From assembly GCA_964395045.1 (NCBI GenBank), contig CAYNBE010000076.1, positions 1-14,581 on the forward strand: a stretch of 14,581 bases of DNA, written 5' to 3'. Positions 13,825 through 14,581 of the stretch are shown piece by piece (position 1 is the first letter of the stretch; every line of letters starts with the position of its first letter). Under the pieces are notes generated by a model. The model saw only the letters and a list, made by a program, of their open reading frames with translations. It searched no databases and was not told the origin of the DNA. Made by a program: the position numbers and the translations under genes. This DNA is from UBA1413 sp964395045. Its GTDB lineage: Bacteria; Bacteroidota; Bacteroidia; Bacteroidales; Prolixibacteraceae.

Positions 13825-14581
13825 TTTGGTTGTAAAAAAAGCGCTGGTCCTTGGTTCCGGAGCGCTGAAGATCGGGGAAGCAGGTGAATTTGACTACAGT
13901 GGTTCACAGGCACTGAAAGCACTCCGTGAGGAAGGTATCGAAACTGTACTCATCAATCCCAACATTGCAACGATTCAGACATCGGAAGATATTGCAGGGA
14001 AAGTATATTTCCTACCGGTGACCCCTTATTTTGTAGAGGAGGTGATCAAAAAAGAAAATCCGGATGGTATTTTACTTGCTTTCGGAGGCCAGACGGCGCT
14101 TAACTGCGGGGTGGAGCTTTACAAGACGGGGGTACTCGAAAAATACCATATCCGTGTATTGGGTACGCCTGTGCGTGCCATCATGGAGACCGAGGACCGC
14201 GAATTGTTTGCCAGGATGCTCGATGAGATTGGGGTGAAAACACCGCTTAGTATTGCTGCCGGCAATCTGCAGGAAGCGGTTCAGGCTGCACGGGAAATCG
14301 GTTACCCGATCATCATTCGTGCGGCCTATGCTCTTGGGGGCCTGGGAAGCGGTTTTTGTGAAAATGAACAGGAACTGAAAAGCCTGGCTGCCAAAGCACT
14401 CAGCTACAGTCCCCAGATACTGGGTGAAGAATCGCTGAAGGGGTGGAAAGAGGTGGAATATGAAGTGGTGCGTGACCGGTTTGACAACTGTATCACGGTT
14501 TGCAACATGGAGCATTTCGATCCGTTGGGCATTCACACCGGCGCAAGCAGTGTGGTAGCCCCGTCGGCAAGCCTCACGAAC
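13817..14581 (+). CDS. carB: Carbamoyl phosphate synthase large subunit CarB (5' part, runs off the window)
   Basis: The first 255 residues of CarB (normally about 1070), open at the window edge. The ATG at 13817 lies within the carA end, overlapping by eight bases (ATGGATGA). The first ATP-grasp unit, which makes carboxyphosphate, is recognisable: VLGSGALKIGEAGEFDYSGSQ (11-31), FGGQTALNCG (89-98), TEDRELF (125-131), IIIRAAYALGGLGSGF (165-180), KGWKEVEYEVVRD (208-220) and DPLGIHTG (235-242). The AAYALGGLGSG form resembles the eukaryotic CAD-like CarB version more than E. coli's, which I associate with Bacteroidota. The final 13 residues depart from the very conserved GESIVVAPSQTL consensus (here GASSVVAPSASL); see findings. 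Confidence 0.96.
   Translation, partial: MDDLVVKKALVLGSGALKIGEAGEFDYSGSQALKALREEGIETVLINPNIATIQTSEDIAGKVYFLPVTPYFVEEVIKKENPDGILLAFGGQTALNCGVELYKTGVLEKYHIRVLGTPVRAIMETEDRELFARMLDEIGVKTPLSIAAGNLQEAVQAAREIGYPIIIRAAYALGGLGSGFCENEQELKSLAAKALSYSPQILGEESLKGWKEVEYEVVRDRFDNCITVCNMEHFDPLGIHTGASSVVAPSASLTN

Noticed and set aside
1..14581. Search for a defence system, prophage, transposon or CRISPR array
   Set aside because: No repeat-spacer arrays, transposase, integrase, nuclease or toxin-antitoxin-like genes are visible; the window is core amino acid metabolism.

Overview
The window looks like chromosomal DNA of a Bacteroidota bacterium, probably in or near the Bacteroidales or Marinilabiliales. The main reasons are an ornithine carbamoyltransferase of the Bacteroides N-succinylornithine type, a mixed arginine-proline gene order known from this phylum, promoter motifs of the TAnnTTTG kind, few strong Shine-Dalgarno sequences, and a CCTGCC/GGCAGG palindromic repeat common in Bacteroidota intergenic DNA. 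I see no tRNA, rRNA, insertion sequence, phage gene or CRISPR array. This assignment rests on family knowledge and not on a database search.

Layout. Positions 1-195 are an AT-rich upstream region. A lone plus-strand gene follows (196-975) for a metallo-beta-lactamase-fold hydrolase of the dihydropterin-phosphate-synthase-like family. From 12335 down to 1125 everything convincing is on the minus strand. In transcription order it reads argR, a GNAT acyltransferase (probably the first arginine enzyme), argG, argC, argD, proC, proB, proA, argF' (N-succinylornithine carbamoyltransferase), hisA and hisF. The divergent plus-strand pair carA-carB starts at 12721; carB runs off the end of the window.

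How the genes fit together. The GNAT, ArgC, ArgD, ArgF' and ArgG supply most of an acylated arginine pathway. Pro90 in ArgF' points to succinylated, not acetylated, intermediates. ArgB, the deacylase (ArgE type) and ArgH are missing and must lie elsewhere. ProB, ProA and ProC make up the complete proline pathway from glutamate and sit inside the arginine cluster, so both glutamate-consuming branches may be co-transcribed. CarAB makes the carbamoyl phosphate used by ArgF' and by pyrimidine synthesis. HisA and HisF are consecutive histidine enzymes, detached here from the rest of a his operon.

Regulation. The 385-bp argR-carA intergenic region is the most interesting stretch. It holds two ArgR-operator-like palindromes about two helical turns apart, one of them on the argR -7 motif. 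It also has a good plus-strand promoter for carAB, a GNRA-loop hairpin, and a strong intrinsic terminator 23 bp before carA. That terminator lies inside a 37-codon upstream ORF whose stop overlaps the carA start (ATGA). This looks like a candidate attenuation system. A REP-like GC-rich palindrome lies in the argR leader.
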